From Betaproteobacteria bacterium (GTDB lineage: Bacteria > Pseudomonadota > Gammaproteobacteria > Burkholderiales > Usitatibacteraceae), in assembly GCA_016708825.1 (NCBI GenBank), contig JADJEZ010000004.1:124001-188000 (forward strand): DNA of 64,000 nucleotides. Reading direction: 5' to 3'. Below the pieces are notes generated by a model. The model was not told where the DNA came from, did not search any database, and saw only the letters and a program-made list of their open reading frames with translations. Shown piece after piece: positions 30,171-40,127 of this stretch. Numbering within the stretch: the stretch's first letter is position 1; each line of letters opens with the position of its first letter. Made by a program: the position numbers and the translations under genes.

Positions 30171-30835
30171 GCGGTGCGGTTCCGGTCATCGCCATCGACG
30201 GCCCCTCGGCCTCCGGCAAGGGAACCGTGGCCGCGCGCGTCGCGCGCGCCCTCGGATTTCGCTACCTGGACAGCGGCGCCCTGTATCGGCTCGCCACCCT
30301 CGAGGCGATGCGCCGCCGGCTGCCGCTCACGGATGCCGAGGCCCTGGCCCGCGCCGCGCGGGAAATGGAAATCGCCTTTCGCGACGGGAGCTTATGGCTC
30401 GACGGGGAGGACGTGACCGAGGCCGTGCGCAGCGAGGAGGTGAGTGCGGCCACATCGCGGGTGGCCGCGAGCGCCGCGGTCCGGGAGGCGCTCCTGGGGC
30501 GCCAGCGGCAATTCCGGGAGGCCCCGGGCCTCGTGGCCGACGGGCGCGACATGGGGTCCGTAGTGTTCCCGGACGCGGCCCTCAAGGTGTTTCTGACGGC
30601 GGAAGTCCCCGTACGCGCCGAACGAAGGCATAAGCAGTTGATGGAAAAGGGAATGTATGCAAAAATGTCGGACGTTGTGGAGGATCTCAGGCAGCGGGAC
30701 ACGCGCGACAGCACGCGGCCCGTGGCGCCGCTAAAGCATTATCCCGACGCGCTTTTTCTCGATACTTCGGCCCTTTCCATCGACCAGGCGGTCGGTCAGG
30801 TGCTGGCCTGGTACCGGGAAAGCGCGCCCCGATAG
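30167..30835 (+). CDS. cmk: cytidylate kinase
   Basis: A 222-residue nucleoside monophosphate kinase converting CMP/dCMP to the diphosphates. The P-loop is IDGPSASGKGTVAARVA (about 9-25), followed by YLDSGALYR, VADGRDMGSVVFPDA, RAERRHKQL and RDTRDSTRPVAPL. Length is typical. It precedes rpsA, the usual proteobacterial cmk-rpsA pair, separated here by a 166 bp leader. Confidence 0.95.
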   Translation: MSGAVPVIAIDGPSASGKGTVAARVARALGFRYLDSGALYRLATLEAMRRRLPLTDAEALARAAREMEIAFRDGSLWLDGEDVTEAVRSEEVSAATSRVAASAAVREALLGRQRQFREAPGLVADGRDMGSVVFPDAALKVFLTAEVPVRAERRHKQLMEKGMYAKMSDVVEDLRQRDTRDSTRPVAPLKHYPDALFLDTSALSIDQAVGQVLAWYRESAPR

Positions 30836-31001
30836 GCCTGACTCCCCCCGCCGGGCAATAAAGCCCAAAGGTGTCAATCGGTTAGGTAACCAAACGCATT
30901 CCGGAGCCCATCCCCGGGGCGTGCGTGTTCCCCGGCCGGTCGGCGTTTCCAACCAGCCACGGTCGCAAGGCCGTGCAGATCGAAAGTACAGGTTCTTTTC
31001 C
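30836..31001 (+). promoter_or_regulatory. cmk-rpsA intergenic leader
   Basis: 166 bp without a gene. In other proteobacteria the rpsA leader folds into hairpins used for S1 autoregulation. Short GC stems are visible (CCCCGGGG near 30912) but no specific structure was worked out. Confidence 0.3.
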
Positions 31002-32730
31002 ATGTTGGCCCAATCCACCTCCTCCCCCCGCCGCTCCCGCTCCCGCTCCCGAAAGCTTCGCCGCCCTCTTCGAGGAAAGCCTCACGCGCCAGGAAATGCG
31101 CTCGGGCGAAGTGATCACCGCCGAGGTCATCTCGGTCGACCCGAACGTGGTGATCGTGAACGCGGGACTGAAGTCCGAAAGCGCAATTTCCACCGAAGAA
31201 TTCAAGAACGACCGCGGCGAGATCGAGATCAAGCCCGGTGACTTCGTGTCCGTCTGCATCGAGGCCCTCGAGGACGGATTCGGCGCAACCAAGCTCTCGC
31301 GCGAGAAGGCGAAGAAGCTCGCCGCCTGGTCCGAGCTCGACACCGCGCTCGAGGGCGGCCTGATCATCACCGGCGTGGTTTCCGGCAAGGTGAAGGGCGG
31401 CTTGACCGTGATGGTGAACGGCATTCGCGCCTTCCTGCCCGGCTCGCTCGTAGACCTGCGGCCGATGAAGGACACCTCGCACTTCGAGGGCAAGGAACTC
31501 GAGTTCAAGGTGATCAAGCTCGACCGCAAGAGGAACAACGTCGTGGTCTCGCGCCGCGCCGTCATGGAGGAGACCGCGGGCGTGGAGCGCCAGCAGCTTC
31601 TCGAGACGCTCAAGGAAGGCGCGGTCGTCAAGGGCATCGTCAAGAACATCACCGACTACGGCGCGTTCGTGGACCTGGGCGGCATCGACGGCCTCCTGCA
31701 CATCACCGACCTCGCCTGGCGCCGCGTCAAGCACCCGACCGAGGTGCTCTCCGTGGGCGACGAGGTCACCGCCAAGATCCTCAAGTTCGACGCCGAGAAG
31801 AACCGCGTGTCGCTGGGCCTGAAGCAGCTGGGCGAGGACCCGTGGATGGGCATCTCGCGCCGCTACCCGCAGGGAACGCGCCTCTTCGGCAAGGTGACCA
31901 ACATCACCGACTACGGCGCGTTCGTCGAGATCGAGAGCGGCATCGAGGGCCTGGTGCACGTGTCCGAAATGGACTGGACCAACAAGAACGTGCACCCCGC
32001 CAAGGTGGTCTCCCTCGGCGACGAGGTCGAGGTCATGATCCTCGAGATCGACGAGGACCGCCGCCGCATCTCCCTCGGGATGAAGCAGTGCATGCCCAAT
32101 CCCTGGGACGAGTTCGCCATGAACCACAAGAAGGGCGACAAGGTGCGGGGTCTCATCAAGTCCATCACCGACTTCGGCGTCTTCATCGGGCTGCCGGGCA
32201 ACATCGACGGCCTGGTCCACCTCTCCGATCTCTCCTGGAACGCCGCCGGCGAGGAGGCCGTGAAGGAGATGAAGAAGGGCGAGGAAGTCGAGACCGTCGT
32301 GCTCTCGATCGACGTGGAGCGCGAGCGCATCTCGCTCGGCATCAAGCAGCTCGAGGGCGACCCGTTCGGCAACTACGTCACCATCCACGACAAGGGCAAC
32401 GTCGTGAAGGGCAGGGTCGTGTCGATCGAGTCCAAGGGCGCCGTGATCGAGCTGGAAAAGGACGTCGAGGGTTACCTGCGCGCCTCGGAAATTTCCCGGG
32501 ACCGCGTCGAGGACGTTCGCTCGCACCTGAAGGAAGGCGAGGAGATCGAGGCCGTGATCGTGAACATCGACCGCAAGAACCGCTCGATCAACCTGTCGAT
32601 CAAGGCCCGGGACGCCGCGGAGGAGTCGGCCGCGCTGCAGAAGATGGCCGCGGAGAGCGCCTCGAGCGCAGGCACCACCAATCTCGGCGCGCTCCTGAAG
32701 GCGAAGCTGGGCGGCGGATCCAAGGAATAA
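31002..32730 (+). CDS. rpsA: 30S ribosomal protein S1, one frameshift near the start
   Basis: About 575 residues with six S1 RNA-binding domains; repeated hallmarks are NITDYGAFVDLGGIDGLLHI, ITDYGAFVEIESGIEGLVHV and KSITDFGVFIGLPGNIDGLV. S1 brings mRNA to the 30S subunit. The main frame has no sensible start: ATG 31002 opens MLAQSTSS in another frame, and removing one C from the six-C run at 31024-31029 yields MLAQSTSSPAAPAPAPESF, joining the conserved ESFAALFEESLTRQEM. As rpsA is normally essential, this indel is almost surely an error in the sequence. It ends GALLKAKLGGGSKE. Confidence 0.95.
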
Positions 32731-32770
32731 GGGAAGCAGAACTTCCATGCAAGGGGGGGATTCGCACGCC

Positions 32771-33055
32771 ATGACCAAGTCACAGCTCATCGAGTTGCTG
32801 AGCGCGCGGCACAGTCAACTGGCGCCCAAGGACGCGGAGCTCGCGGTGAAGACCATGCTCGACGCGATGGCGCACACCCTCGCGTCGGGCAACCGCATCG
32901 AGATCCGCGGCTTCGGCAGTTTCGGCCTCAACTTCCGGCCGCCGCGGGTGGGACGCAATCCCAAGACGGGCGAGAAGGTGCAGGTGCCGCGCAAGTACGT
33001 GCCGCACTTCAAGGCCGGCAAGGAACTGCGGGAGCGGGTCGATTCCCATGACTGA
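32771..33055 (+). CDS. ihfB: integration host factor subunit beta
   Basis: A 94-residue DNA-bending protein: MTKSQLIELLSARH, MAHTLASGNRIEIRGFGSF and RPPRVGRNPKTGEKV, with the Pro-tipped arm that inserts in the minor groove (RNPKTGE). IHF shapes DNA for replication, recombination and sigma-54 transcription. It lies 40 bp after rpsA, the usual rpsA-ihfB order. An upstream ATG at 32747 (MQGGDSHAM) in frame is less likely because homologues start at MTK. Confidence 0.96.
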   Translation: MTKSQLIELLSARHSQLAPKDAELAVKTMLDAMAHTLASGNRIEIRGFGSFGLNFRPPRVGRNPKTGEKVQVPRKYVPHFKAGKELRERVDSHD

Positions 33056-33165
33056 CCGGCCGCGGCCGGGCTGAAACCACCGGGCGGCGGGGTAAGATGT
33101 TCCCTGCCGCTTTTTTTCGCCCACTCGCCCCGCCCCCTCCGACATCCCGCAACTCGACTTCGGAC

Positions 33166-33465
33166 ATGCAAGCGCTCGCCTGGTTCTTCCGCATCGCCAT
33201 CGTGCTCGTGCTGGCCTGGTTCGCGTTGAAGAACAGCCACCTGGTGGACCTGCACGGGCTTCCCGAACAGTCGGTGCAGGCCCCGCTCGTCTTCGTGGTG
33301 CTCGTGGCCTTCATCGTGGGGGTGGTGATCGGGCTCCTCGCGTGGCTGCCTACCGTGGTGCGCAACCGTCGCGAGATCGCCCGGTTGCGCCGCTCGCCGC
33401 CCGCGGCCCCTCCCCAGGCTCCGGCGCCGGCCCCGGCCCCGCCGACGGACGCCCATGGAGTTTGA
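33166..33465 (+). CDS. lapA: LapA-family membrane protein (DUF1049)
   Basis: A 99-residue protein with two transmembrane helices (about 4-20, FFRIAIVLVLAWFAL, and about 43-65, FVVLVAFIVGVVIGLLAWL). A basic segment and a Pro/Ala tail (APAPAPAPP) follow. LapA acts with LapB at the inner membrane in controlling LPS assembly. Met 33166 is chosen over 33097 because homologues begin just before the first helix. It overlaps lapB by 11 bp. Confidence 0.85.
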   Translation: MQALAWFFRIAIVLVLAWFALKNSHLVDLHGLPEQSVQAPLVFVVLVAFIVGVVIGLLAWLPTVVRNRREIARLRRSPPAAPPQAPAPAPAPPTDAHGV

Positions 33466-34660
33466 GTTCTGGTGGCTCCTCGCACTGCCGGTTTTCTTCG
33501 GCATGGGCTGGATCGCGGCCCGCGTCGACCTGAAGAGCCTGCTGTCGGAATCGCGGCAGATGCCGTCGTCGTACTTCCGGGGCCTGAACTTCCTGCTGAA
33601 CGAGCAGCCCGACAAGGCGATCGAGTCGTTCCTGCAGGTCGCCAAGGAGAATCCGCAGACCGTCGAGCTGCAGTTCGCCCTCGGCAGCCTCTTCCGGCGC
33701 CGCGGCGAGGTCGACCGGGCGATCCGCATGCACCAGGACCTCATCGCCCGGGAAGACCTGCCGGAGGAGGACCGGCGCAAGGCCTCCGTGGAGCTTGCCG
33801 AGGATTACTTCAAGGCGGGACTCCTGGACCATGCGGAGGCGGTCCTGGTGAAGCTCGCCGACTCCCACCCCTCGCCCGAGGTGCATCGGCCCCTGCTCGA
33901 CATCTACATCCAGGAGAAGGACTGGGAGCAGGCGATCGGCGCGGCCCGCAAGCTCGAGGCGAGCGCGCGGCGCAACTACCAACGCGAGATCGCCAACTAC
34001 CATTGCGAGCTCGCGATCACGGAACAGATCCACGGCCGGCACGCCGCGGCGCAGGAGCTCCTCGACCGCGCGCTCGAGGCCAACCGCAAGTGCGTCCGTG
34101 CGAACCTGCTGCGCGGCGAGTGGTTCGCGCGCGAGGGCCGGCACGAGGAGGCCATCGCCGCATGGAAGTCGATCGAGAGCCAGGACGCGGCCTACCTGGG
34201 CCTTGCCGCCGACGGGATGGTGGAGAGCTACAAGGCGCTCGGGCGACCGGACGAGGGGCTCACGCTGGTGCGCGGGCTGCAGAACCGCTATCCGGGGCTC
34301 GACCTCCTGAGCGTGGCCTACCAGGCGAGCGCCGAGCAGGAAGGCGACGAGGCCGCCTGGCGGCTCGTTCGCGAGGAGGTTCGCCGCAATCCCACGCTCG
34401 TGGGTCTCGACCGGCTGATCGACGCGGAGCTGCTGCGCGCCCCTCCCGAGCGCCGCCAGGACCTGCAGCTGATGAAGTCGCTCGTGCACTCCCACGCCCA
34501 GGCGCTGTCGGTCTACCTGTGTTCCCAGTGCGGATTCAAGGCGCGCCAGTTCTACTGGCAATGTCCCGCCTGCGGCGGCTGGGAAACTTTCCCCCCGCGG
34601 CGCACCGCCGAGCTGGAATCGGCGGGACGTCACCTCGCGAGGATGCAGATTGGACAGTAA
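33455..34660 (+). CDS. lapB: lipopolysaccharide assembly protein B (TPR)
   Basis: A 401-residue inner-membrane-anchored TPR protein. The N-terminal helix (FWWLLALPVFFGMGWIAAR) is followed by SYFRGLNFLLNEQPDKAIES and about eight TPR units. The C-terminal rubredoxin-like metal knot has CSQC and CPAC pairs (about 352-376). LapB (YciM) couples LPS supply to LpxC degradation through FtsH. Presence beside the heptose and Ara4N genes fits an LPS-focused neighbourhood. Its stop overlaps the pyrF TTG. Confidence 0.92.
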   Translation: MEFEFWWLLALPVFFGMGWIAARVDLKSLLSESRQMPSSYFRGLNFLLNEQPDKAIESFLQVAKENPQTVELQFALGSLFRRRGEVDRAIRMHQDLIAREDLPEEDRRKASVELAEDYFKAGLLDHAEAVLVKLADSHPSPEVHRPLLDIYIQEKDWEQAIGAARKLEASARRNYQREIANYHCELAITEQIHGRHAAAQELLDRALEANRKCVRANLLRGEWFAREGRHEEAIAAWKSIESQDAAYLGLAADGMVESYKALGRPDEGLTLVRGLQNRYPGLDLLSVAYQASAEQEGDEAAWRLVREEVRRNPTLVGLDRLIDAELLRAPPERRQDLQLMKSLVHSHAQALSVYLCSQCGFKARQFYWQCPACGGWETFPPRRTAELESAGRHLARMQIGQ

Positions 34661-35356
34661 GCGGCTCATCGTCGCGCTCGATTTCCCCGACGAGGCGGCT
34701 GCGCTTGCCATGGCCGCACGCCTGGATCCCGCGCTGTGCCGCGTGAAGGTGGGCAAGGAACTCTTCGTGGCGGCGGGGCCCCGCGTGGTCGAGCGGCTAC
34801 ACGCCGGCGGGTTCGAGGTGTTCCTCGATCTCAAGTTCCATGACATACCCAACACCGTCGCGGGCGCCTGCCGTGCCGCCGCGCGTCTCGGCGTGTGGAT
34901 GCTCAACGTGCATGCGAGCGGCGGCGCGGCGATGATGCGCGCCGCCCGGGAGGCGGTCAGCGCCTTCGCGAACCCGCCGCTCTTGATCGGGGTCACCGTG
35001 CTCACGAGCCTCGCGGATGCGGACCTTGGAACCGTGGGATTCACCGGAAGCGCGGCGCAGAACGTCGATCGCCTCGCGCGGCTCGCGGCGTCCTGCGTGC
35101 TCGACGGCGTCGTCTGCTCGGCCGAGGAAGCGGCAGCGCTTCGCGCCGCGCTCGGTGGCGGATTCGTAACGGTCACGCCGGGCATCCGGCTGGCGGGAGG
35201 GGCGAGGGCGGACCAGTCCCGGGTCGTGACGCCGGAAGAGGCGGTGCGCCGCGGCGCCCACTACCTCGTGATCGGGCGGCCGGTCACGCAGTCTCCCGAT
35301 CCCGCCGCAACCCTGAGGGACATCGCCGCCTCGATCGCTGGCGGGAAGGTCGCCAC

Positions 35357-35360
<4 letters not shown>
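34650..35360 (+). CDS. pyrF: orotidine 5'-phosphate decarboxylase
   Basis: A 236-residue TIM-barrel enzyme making UMP. LIVALDFPDEAAAL is the first strand, VKVGKELF the phosphate-side lysine, and LDLKFHDIPNTVAGACRAA the catalytic Lys-Asp network. VTPGIRLAGGARADQSRVVTP and LVIGRPVTQSPDPAATL bind the phosphate. The start is a TTG at 34650, inside the lapB 3' end. Its stop overlaps the ugd ATG. Confidence 0.95.
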
Positions 35361-36675
<1,315 letters not shown>

Positions 36676-36679
<4 letters not shown>

Positions 36680-37547
36680 ACGCGACCGGCCTCCCGGAAC
36701 TCGCCGGCCGCCGCGTGCTCGTGGTCGGCGACGTGATGCTCGACCGCTACTGGTTCGGCGACGTCGAGCGCATCTCGCCCGAGGCGCCCGTTCCCGTCGT
36801 GCTGGTGCGCCGCAGCGAAGAGCGCCCGGGCGGCGCGGCGAACGTCGCGCGCAACATCGACGCCCTGGGCGGGCAGGCCACGCTCCTTTCCGTGATCGGC
36901 GACGACGAGGCCGGCCACGCTGGCGCGGCTCCTCGAGGAGGGGGGCGTTCGCGCATCGCTGCACCGGGACGCGGGGCTGTCGACAACGGTCAAGCTGCGT
37001 GTCATCGGGCAGCAGCAGCAGTTGCTGCGCGTGGACTTCGAGCGCGCCCCGGGCCACGAGGTTCTCGCCGCCAAGCTGGACGAATTCGAGCGCCTGGTCG
37101 ACGAGGCGCACGCCATCGTGCTCTCCGACTACGGCAAGGGCGGGCTCGCCCACGTGACGCGGATGATCGAGATCGGCCGCGCGCACGGCAAGCCCGTGCT
37201 GGTCGACCCGAAGGGGGTCCAGTACGCGCTACCGGGGAGCCACGCTCCTCACGCCCAACCGCGCCGAGTTCCGCGAGGTGGCCGGGCGCTGGACCGACGA
37301 GGCCGATTTCTCCAGGCGCGCGCAGAAGCTGCGCGAATCGCTGGCGCTCGACGCGCTCATCGTGACCCGCAGCGAGGACGGGATGTCGCTCTTCACGGCC
37401 ACGCAGGCGGTGCGCGAGCCGACGCGCGCCGACCTGCATGCCGCCATGCGCGTGGCCAACCACGCGGCCGGCATCGTCGTCGGCAAGCTCGGCACGGCCG
37501 TGGTCCATCCCGAGGAGCTCGCCGAGAGCCTCGCCACCGTTTCCTGA
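36676..37547 (+). pseudogene. hldE: heptose-7-phosphate kinase (HldE N-terminal type / RfaE1), two frameshifts and a missing active-site segment
   Basis: A PfkB-family kinase for the ADP-heptose precursor of LPS. Recognisable parts in order: VLVVGDVMLDRYWFGDVERI, RPGGAANVARNI, then a one-base loss near 36920. Next come ARLLEEGGVRASLHRDAGL and VLSDYGKGGL, a second shift near 37236, then LLTPNRAEFREVAGRW and IVTRSEDGMSLF. The final part, AMRVANHAAGIVVGKLGTAVV, follows EPTRA directly. In the family about 25-30 residues lie between these, including the DVSGAGDT anion hole and catalytic Asp; they are absent, in frame, near 37430. Either the gene is dead or the assembly collapsed here. Confidence 0.8.
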
Positions 37548-37566
37548 AGGAGCGCAGGGACTCGCC

Positions 37567-37626
37567 ATGAAGATCATCGTCACCGGGCCGCCGGCTTTGT
37601 TCCGACATATCGCGCGGACGCATTAG
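37567..37626 (+). pseudogene. 5' fragment resembling the start of hldD
   Basis: ATG 37567 opens MKIIVTGPPAL and stops after 19 codons. At base level the first ~33 bp match the true hldD start 87 bp downstream closely; one added G restores MKIIVTGAAGF, the nucleotide-sugar epimerase signature. It looks like a partial duplication, an old paralogue stub, or a misassembled join. Confidence 0.55.
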
Positions 37627-37653
37627 TCTCCCCGAAGCCGGCAGAGGTGCATC

Positions 37654-38658
37654 GTGAAAGTGATCGTGACCGGGGCCGCCGGCTTTATCGGGTCGAACAT
37701 CGTGCGGGCGCTCAACGCACGCGGGGTGACGGACATCGTCGCCGTGGACAACCTCGCGCGCGCGGAGAAGATGCCGAACCTCGCCGATCGCGAGATCGCG
37801 GACTACCTGGACAAGCAGGACTTCATCGAGCGCATCCGGGCCGACGAGTTCGACGTGGAGTTCACCGCCGTGCTCCACCAGGGCGCGTGTTCCGACACGA
37901 TGGAGGCCGACGGCCGCTACATGATGGAGAACAACTACCGGTACTCGGTGGATCTCCTCGACTGGTGCCGCCGTTTCGACATCGCCTTCATCTACGCCTC
38001 GTCGGCCTCGGTCTACGGCGCGGGACCCGGCTTCCGCGAATCGCGCGAGCATGAGGCGCCGCTGAACGTCTACGGGTACTCCAAGTTCCTCTTCGACCAG
38101 GTGGTGCGCAGGAGGCTCGCGGAGCGCACGGCGCAGGTCGCGGGTTTCCGCTACTTCAACGTCTACGGGCCGCGCGAGGCCCACAAGGGCCGCATGGCCT
38201 CCGTCGCCTTCCACTTCTTCAACCAGTATCTCGAGAGCGGGCGCGTGCGCCTCTTCGAGGGGAGCGCGGGCTACGGTCCCGGCGAGCAGCTGCGCGATTT
38301 CGTGAGCGTGGAGGATGCGGTGCGGGTGAACCTCTTCTTCCTGGATCACCCGGAAGTCTCGGGCATCTTCAACGTCGGCACGGGCCGGGCGCAGAGCTTC
38401 AACGACGTGGCCTGCGCGACGGTGAACGCCGTGCGGCGCGGTCACGGCAAGGCCGCGCTCACGCTGGAGCAGCTCCGGGAGGCCGGGACCATCGAGTACA
38501 TCGCCTTTCCGCCGCAGCTCGTGGGCAAGTACCAGAGCTACACCCAGGCCGACATGTCGGCGCTTCGCGCCGCGGGCTATGCGGCGCCGTTCATTTCCGT
38601 GGACGAGGGCGTCGGGCGGTACATCGCCGCACGGCTCGAGTCGGGAGAGGGGCGGTGA
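37654..38658 (+). CDS. hldD: ADP-L-glycero-D-manno-heptose 6-epimerase
   Basis: A 334-residue SDR-type epimerase making the heptose donor for the LPS inner core. VIVTGAAGFIGSNIVRAL is the NADP fold, HQGACSDTMEADG is diagnostic of HldD, YASSASVYG and YGYSKFLFDQ give Ser-Tyr-Lys, and FRYFNVYGPREAHKGRMASV plus GYGPGEQLRDFV bind the sugar nucleotide. Length is typical and the frame is clean. The start is GTG 37654 with AGAGG upstream. It completes the ugd-hldE-hldD LPS block. Confidence 0.95.
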   Translation: MKVIVTGAAGFIGSNIVRALNARGVTDIVAVDNLARAEKMPNLADREIADYLDKQDFIERIRADEFDVEFTAVLHQGACSDTMEADGRYMMENNYRYSVDLLDWCRRFDIAFIYASSASVYGAGPGFRESREHEAPLNVYGYSKFLFDQVVRRRLAERTAQVAGFRYFNVYGPREAHKGRMASVAFHFFNQYLESGRVRLFEGSAGYGPGEQLRDFVSVEDAVRVNLFFLDHPEVSGIFNVGTGRAQSFNDVACATVNAVRRGHGKAALTLEQLREAGTIEYIAFPPQLVGKYQSYTQADMSALRAAGYAAPFISVDEGVGRYIAARLESGEGR

Positions 38659-39250
38659 GGTCGCGCGGCGCCGTGTGCGCGGCGGTGCTGGCGGTCGCGG
38701 GCGGGTGCGCCGGCGACGCCCGCATGCCGTCGCCGCCGGCCAGGCCCCGAAGGCGTCGCAGGCCGCAAATCTTGCGCGCAACGCCGATTCGAGGCCGAGC
38801 CCGCGCCCGGAAGGAGTGCGCCCTGCCTCCTGGTGGTGCACCATGCACTCGGACACGGGGTCTTTCCGCTTCGCGCTCGCCCGCGACGCACAGTCGAACG
38901 GCCGCTACCTCCGGGTGACGCGCGTGCGGCCGGAGCCGTGGGCGCTCGTGACCCAGGTGTTCCCCGCGACGGGCCTCGCGGGCAGGCGCGTGCGCGTTTC
39001 GGCCTGGTCAACACGGAGGGACTCGACGCGGGCGCAGGCGCCGGACCGATGGTCATGCTCCAGGCCGTCGGCGGCCGCGCTGGGCCACCGCCAGGTCACG
39101 CTGGCGCGGGCCCGGGCTGGCGGCGCGAGGTCGCCGAGATCGAGATCGTCGCGGGGACCCACCAGCGAGATCGCCCTGCTGGTCGAGGGGGCGGCACGGC
39201 CGGATTCGACGACGTGGAGGCCACGATCCTGGCGCCGGCGCCCAGAGCGA
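38655..39250 (+). pseudogene. lipoprotein-like secreted gene, multiply frameshifted
   Basis: A GTG overlapping the hldD stop opens VRSRGAVCAAVLAVAGGCAGDA, a signal peptide that could end in a lipobox-like GGC. Beyond it, coherent pieces appear in different frames: ASQAANLARNAD, then WWCTMHSDTGSFRFALARD, SNGRYLRVTRVRPEPWALVT, LVNTEGLDAGAGAGPMVMLQ, and AGFDDVEATILAP. This order of pieces resembles exported jelly-roll (carbohydrate-binding-like) domains. At least three shifts are needed. No firm family name is offered; function unknown. The end is approximate. Confidence 0.5.
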
Positions 39251-39384
39251 ATCCCGCGAAAAACTCTTACAATCCAACAGTTTGTCTTGGCTGGCGCGTC
39301 GTGCAGCGCCAGCCAGGAACAGGCGCACCGGCCCCGCCGGGCGGCGAATGCAGTCCAAACAGGCAGCGCAATCCAGGGAAGAAA

Positions 39385-40050
39385 ATGAAAAGAATCGGGC
39401 TCTTCATGGCCCTCATGGCTGCCGATCGCCTTCGCGGCGGTCAACATCAACTCCGCGACGAAAGAGCAGCTCGGAAGCCTCAGATGGCATCGGCCCGTGA
39501 AGGCCCAGGCCATCATTGACTACCGCAAGAAGAACGGCCCGTTCAAGCGCTCGAGGACGTCAAGAAGGTAGACGGCGGGGCGATGCCACTTTCGACAAGA
39601 TCCGCAGGACATCTCGCTCTCCGGGACGACGAAGATCGATTCGCCGGCGAAGCCCGAGGCGAAGAAGGAGGAGAAGAAGGAGGAGAAGAAGCCCGAGGTG
39701 AAGAAGGAAGACAAGAAGGCCGAGGCGAAGAAGGAAGACAAGAAGGCCGAGGCGAAGAAGGAAGACAAGAAGGCCGAGGCGAAGAAGGAAGACAAGAAGG
39801 CCGAGGCGAAGAAGGAAGACAAGAAGGCCGAGGCGAAGAAGGAAGACAAGAAGGCCGAGGCGAAGAAGGAAGACGAAGAAGGCGACAAGGAAGGAGACAA
39901 GGACGAAGAAGGAAGACAAGAAGGCCGAGGCGAAGAAGGAAGAAGGCCGAGGCGAAGGAAGCCAAGAAGGACGACGCCAAGAAGGCCGACGCCAAGAAGG
40001 CCGACGCCAAAGAAGGACGACGCCAAGAAGAAGCGGCTCGTCCGCATGAC
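39385..40050 (+). pseudogene. comEA: ComEA-like helix-hairpin-helix protein with long Lys/Glu/Ala tail, frameshifted
   Basis: ATG 39385 with AGGGAAG upstream opens MKRIGLFMALMAA, a signal peptide. Across several frames the ComEA core is visible: FAAVNINSATKEQL, then a disrupted GIGPVKAQ-type hairpin (KAQAIIDYRKKNGPFK), and DATFDKIR...DISLSG after another shift. ComEA binds incoming DNA in the periplasm during natural transformation. Unusually, the core is followed by a tail of about 120 residues of KKEDKKAEA repeats. At least three indels are needed, and single-frame reading stops early. A hairpin terminator follows at 40055. Confidence 0.6.
39701..39880 (+). repeat. 27 bp tandem repeat (Lys-rich tail)
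   Basis: Six exact 27 bp units from 39701 to 39862, each coding KKEDKKAEA, plus a diverging seventh. Related purine-rich copies continue to about 40040 with KKADA variants. The coding strand is almost free of T. Confidence 0.95.
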
Positions 40051-40054
40051 AGGA

Positions 40055-40073
40055 GCCCCGCTTCGCGCGGGGC
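40055..40073 (+). terminator. hairpin after comEA
   Basis: 7 bp stem GCCCCGC / GCGGGGC with a TTCGC loop, then GTTTGCG. It separates the comEA remnant from cysM. Confidence 0.6.
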
Positions 40074-40127
40074 GTTTGCGATCCGCTGCGCCGCTATACC
40101 CGGGCACGGAAACCGGAAGGCACGCGC

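Noticed and set aside
39701..39880. Regular direct repeats that could suggest a CRISPR array
   Set aside because: Units are 27 bp, contiguous, without spacers, and code a Lys/Glu/Ala repeat in frame with ComEA.
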